The notes beneath the pieces are model-generated. The model made no database searches. It saw only the letters and a list, made by a program, of their open reading frames with translations, and had not been told where the DNA came from. Shown here one piece after another: positions 5,088 through 6,642 of a stretch of 6,642 nt of DNA. Source of the stretch: Acidobacteriota bacterium (lineage in GTDB: Bacteria; Acidobacteriota; Vicinamibacteria; Vicinamibacterales; UBA2999). Every line of letters begins with the position of its first letter. Position 1 is the first letter of the stretch. The DNA is taken from NCBI GenBank assembly GCA_947465275.1, contig CANIAI010000135.1, positions 1-6,642 on the forward strand, written 5' to 3'. The translations under genes were made by a program, and so were the position numbers.

Positions 5088-6065
5088 TCAGATCTTGCGA
5101 AGGCTGACGCGGCGCACGGCGTGGTCCCGGCCCTTTTCGAGGATCAGGTGCGCGCGCTCGCGGGTGGGCAGGATGTTCTGCCTGAGGTTCACCAGGTTGA
5201 TCGTGTTCCACACCCGGCGGGCGGTGACCTGCGCCTCGTCTTCGGCCAGGCTGGCGTACCGGTGGAAGTACGACGAGGGATTCCGGAACACCGTCTCGCG
5301 CAGCCGCATGAACCGCTCGACGTACCAGGCCTCGATGTCGGCCTCGGCGGCATCGACGTAGATCGAGAAGTCGAAGAAGTCAGAGACGAACAGCGGCTGC
5401 GGTCGCCCGCTGACCGGTCCCCCGCCCTGCAGCACGTTCAGCCCCTCGACGATGACGATGTCGGGCTGGGTGACCGTCTGCACCTGGCCCTGGACGATGT
5501 CGTAGGCGAGGTGCGAATAGACGGGCGCCTCGACCCGGGCTACGCCCGACTTCACGTCGGCCATGAAGCGCACGAGGGTGCGCACGTCGTAGCTCTCGGG
5601 GAAGCCCTTGCGCTGTGCGAGCCCGCGCGCCTCGAGCTCGCGCTGCGGCAGCAGGAACCCGTCGGTATGCACGAGGTCGACGCGCGGGTGGTTGGGCCAG
5701 TGCGAGAGCAGTGTCTGCAGCAGCCGCGAGGTGGTGCTCTTCCCCACCGCGACGCTGCCGGCGACGCCGATGACGAAGGGGACGCGCCGCTCCTGTGAGC
5801 CGAGAAAGGCGGTCGTCGCCTGGTGCAGCTGCTGGGTGGCGGCGACGTACAGGTTCAGCAGGCGTGAGAGCGGCAGGTAGACGTCCTGCACCTCGTCGAT
5901 GGACACCGATTCGGTGAGGCCGCCGAGAGGCCGGAGCTGCGCTTCCGACAGCGGCAGCGGCGTGGCGTCGCGGAGCCGTGCCCACTCGGAGCGGGTGAAC
6001 TCGACGAACCGTGAGACCTGGACCTGCTGCCCGGGGGGCGCTGCCACGGTCCGATTGTATGTCAC
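5088..6065 (-). CDS. coaA: Type I pantothenate kinase
   Basis: CoaA phosphorylates pantothenate with ATP, the first and feedback-regulated step of coenzyme A synthesis in the cytoplasm. The whole length matches the bacterial type I (prokaryotic, P-loop) family. Counting from the GTG at 6065 (325 residues) I see YLPLSRLLNLYV (63-74), the P-loop GVAGSVAVGKST (100-111), HTDGFLLP with catalytic D135, KGFPESYD (153-160), APVYSHLAYD with pantothenate-binding H185, QPDIVIVEGLNVLQ (200-213), VSDFFDFSIYVDA (227-239), AWYVERF with Y248, and QNILPTRERAHLIL (296-309). A second in-frame GTG at 6047 would give 319 residues, closer to the 316 of E. coli CoaA. Neither GTG has a strong Shine-Dalgarno, so the start is uncertain. 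It lies 11 bases after the stop of the TauE/SafE-family gene and is probably cotranscribed with it. Confidence 0.96.
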   Translation of the reverse strand: MTYNRTVAAPPGQQVQVSRFVEFTRSEWARLRDATPLPLSEAQLRPLGGLTESVSIDEVQDVYLPLSRLLNLYVAATQQLHQATTAFLGSQERRVPFVIGVAGSVAVGKSTTSRLLQTLLSHWPNHPRVDLVHTDGFLLPQRELEARGLAQRKGFPESYDVRTLVRFMADVKSGVARVEAPVYSHLAYDIVQGQVQTVTQPDIVIVEGLNVLQGGGPVSGRPQPLFVSDFFDFSIYVDAAEADIEAWYVERFMRLRETVFRNPSSYFHRYASLAEDEAQVTARRVWNTINLVNLRQNILPTRERAHLILEKGRDHAVRRVSLRKI

Positions 6066-6076
6066 GGGGACGGCGC

Positions 6077-6642
6077 CTACAGGCGGATGAGCATCGCCAG
6101 CGCCATCCCGAACCCGATGACAATGACCGTGCGCCGCACGGCGGGACGGCCGATGCGGCGTGCGAAGCCGGCGCCGCCGATACCACCCAGAATCGACGCG
6201 ACCGCCATCAGCGAGGCGTCCTGCCACGAGACCATCTGCATCCAGATGAAGTAGACCGCCGCGATGCCGTTGACGAACAGCGCCAGCAGGCTCTTGAGCC
6301 CGTTCATCTGGTGGATGTCGTCGTGGCCCATGATGCTGAGCGCCGCGAGCATCAGGATGCCGATGCCGGCGCCGAAGTAGCCGCCATACACGCCCACCAG
6401 CAGTTGGAACAGCATCGCTCCCGCGAGACCCGCCCGTCCATCCACGCCGGTGGCCGCCGCGAAACGCCGCTGGATCGGCTCCTGCGCCATGAACAGGCAG
6501 GTCGCGAACAGGATGAGCACCGGCACGATGCGATCGAAGGCGGCGGCTGGGGTCAGCCGCAGCAGCAGCGCCCCGGTGATGCCGCCGACCAGGCTCGGCG
6601 CAATGAGCGCGTACATCCGCGACTCCGTCTCACGGAGTTCAC
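6077..6642 (-). CDS. TauE/SafE-family membrane transporter, N-terminus outside the window
   Basis: The frame is open from the right edge, and 187 complete codons are visible against the usual 245-270, so about a quarter of the protein is missing upstream. The internal ATG at 6616 is unlikely to be the start, since ELRETESR before it fits the cytoplasmic loop found there in the family. Counting from the first whole codon, hydrophobic segments lie at about 10-28, 38-53, 70-104, 116-138, 142-160 and 170-187. The glycine-rich VYGGYFGAGIGILMLAAL (84-101) is the hallmark of the second repeat of this family (Pfam TauE, formerly DUF81). Members export or take up sulfonates, sulfite or other organic anions, but the substrate cannot be told from sequence. 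It lies directly upstream of coaA in the same direction. A transported precursor link with coenzyme A is only a guess. Confidence 0.9.
   Translation of the reverse strand, partial: ELRETESRMYALIAPSLVGGITGALLLRLTPAAAFDRIVPVLILFATCLFMAQEPIQRRFAAATGVDGRAGLAGAMLFQLLVGVYGGYFGAGIGILMLAALSIMGHDDIHQMNGLKSLLALFVNGIAAVYFIWMQMVSWQDASLMAVASILGGIGGAGFARRIGRPAVRRTVIVIGFGMALAMLIRL

Noticed and set aside
5121..5798. 225-codon plus-strand frame opposite coaA
   Set aside because: Antisense shadow of a gene whose motifs match pantothenate kinase over its whole length.

Overview
This is a G+C-rich (about two thirds G+C by eye) chromosomal window, densely packed with housekeeping and envelope genes. I see no mobile elements, tRNA, rRNA or CRISPR. 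The exported metallo-beta-lactamase-fold protein, the small winged-helix-like protein and the coding style resemble what I remember from soil Acidobacteriota, possibly Vicinamibacteria. This placement is an inference without a search. The organism is bacterial and Gram-negative-like.

Layout. Positions 1-1265 (+) hold the 3' part of rph (RNase PH), which overlaps by 4 bases rdgB (XTP/dITP diphosphatase), a common bacterial pair. On the minus strand a 74-codon protein (1241-1465), probably helix-turn-helix, converges on rdgB and overlaps its last 25 bases. A 308-bp divergent spacer (1466-1773) follows. It contains a striking 28-bp near-perfect palindrome and a smaller hairpin. Next on the plus strand is a probable two-gene operon: a small two-helix membrane protein with a conserved acidic C-terminal motif (1774-2163), then a YihY/BrkB-family six-helix membrane protein with a long C-terminal extension (2175-3287). 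A 144-bp spacer with a hairpin precedes a large exported protein (3432-4991) that joins an N-terminal beta-rich domain to a zinc-dependent metallo-beta-lactamase fold.

After a convergent spacer with a strong hairpin (5015-5047), the minus strand carries coaA (type I pantothenate kinase, 5088-6065). Eleven bases upstream of it is a TauE/SafE-family membrane protein that runs off the right edge (6077-6642).

The genes do not form one pathway. Rph and RdgB handle RNA maturation and nucleotide-pool cleaning, CoaA starts coenzyme A synthesis, and the rest are membrane or exported proteins of poorly known function. I found no convincing undescribed system. The points most worth a second look are the 28-bp palindrome, the domain fusion in the exported hydrolase, and the small membrane protein coupled to YihY.
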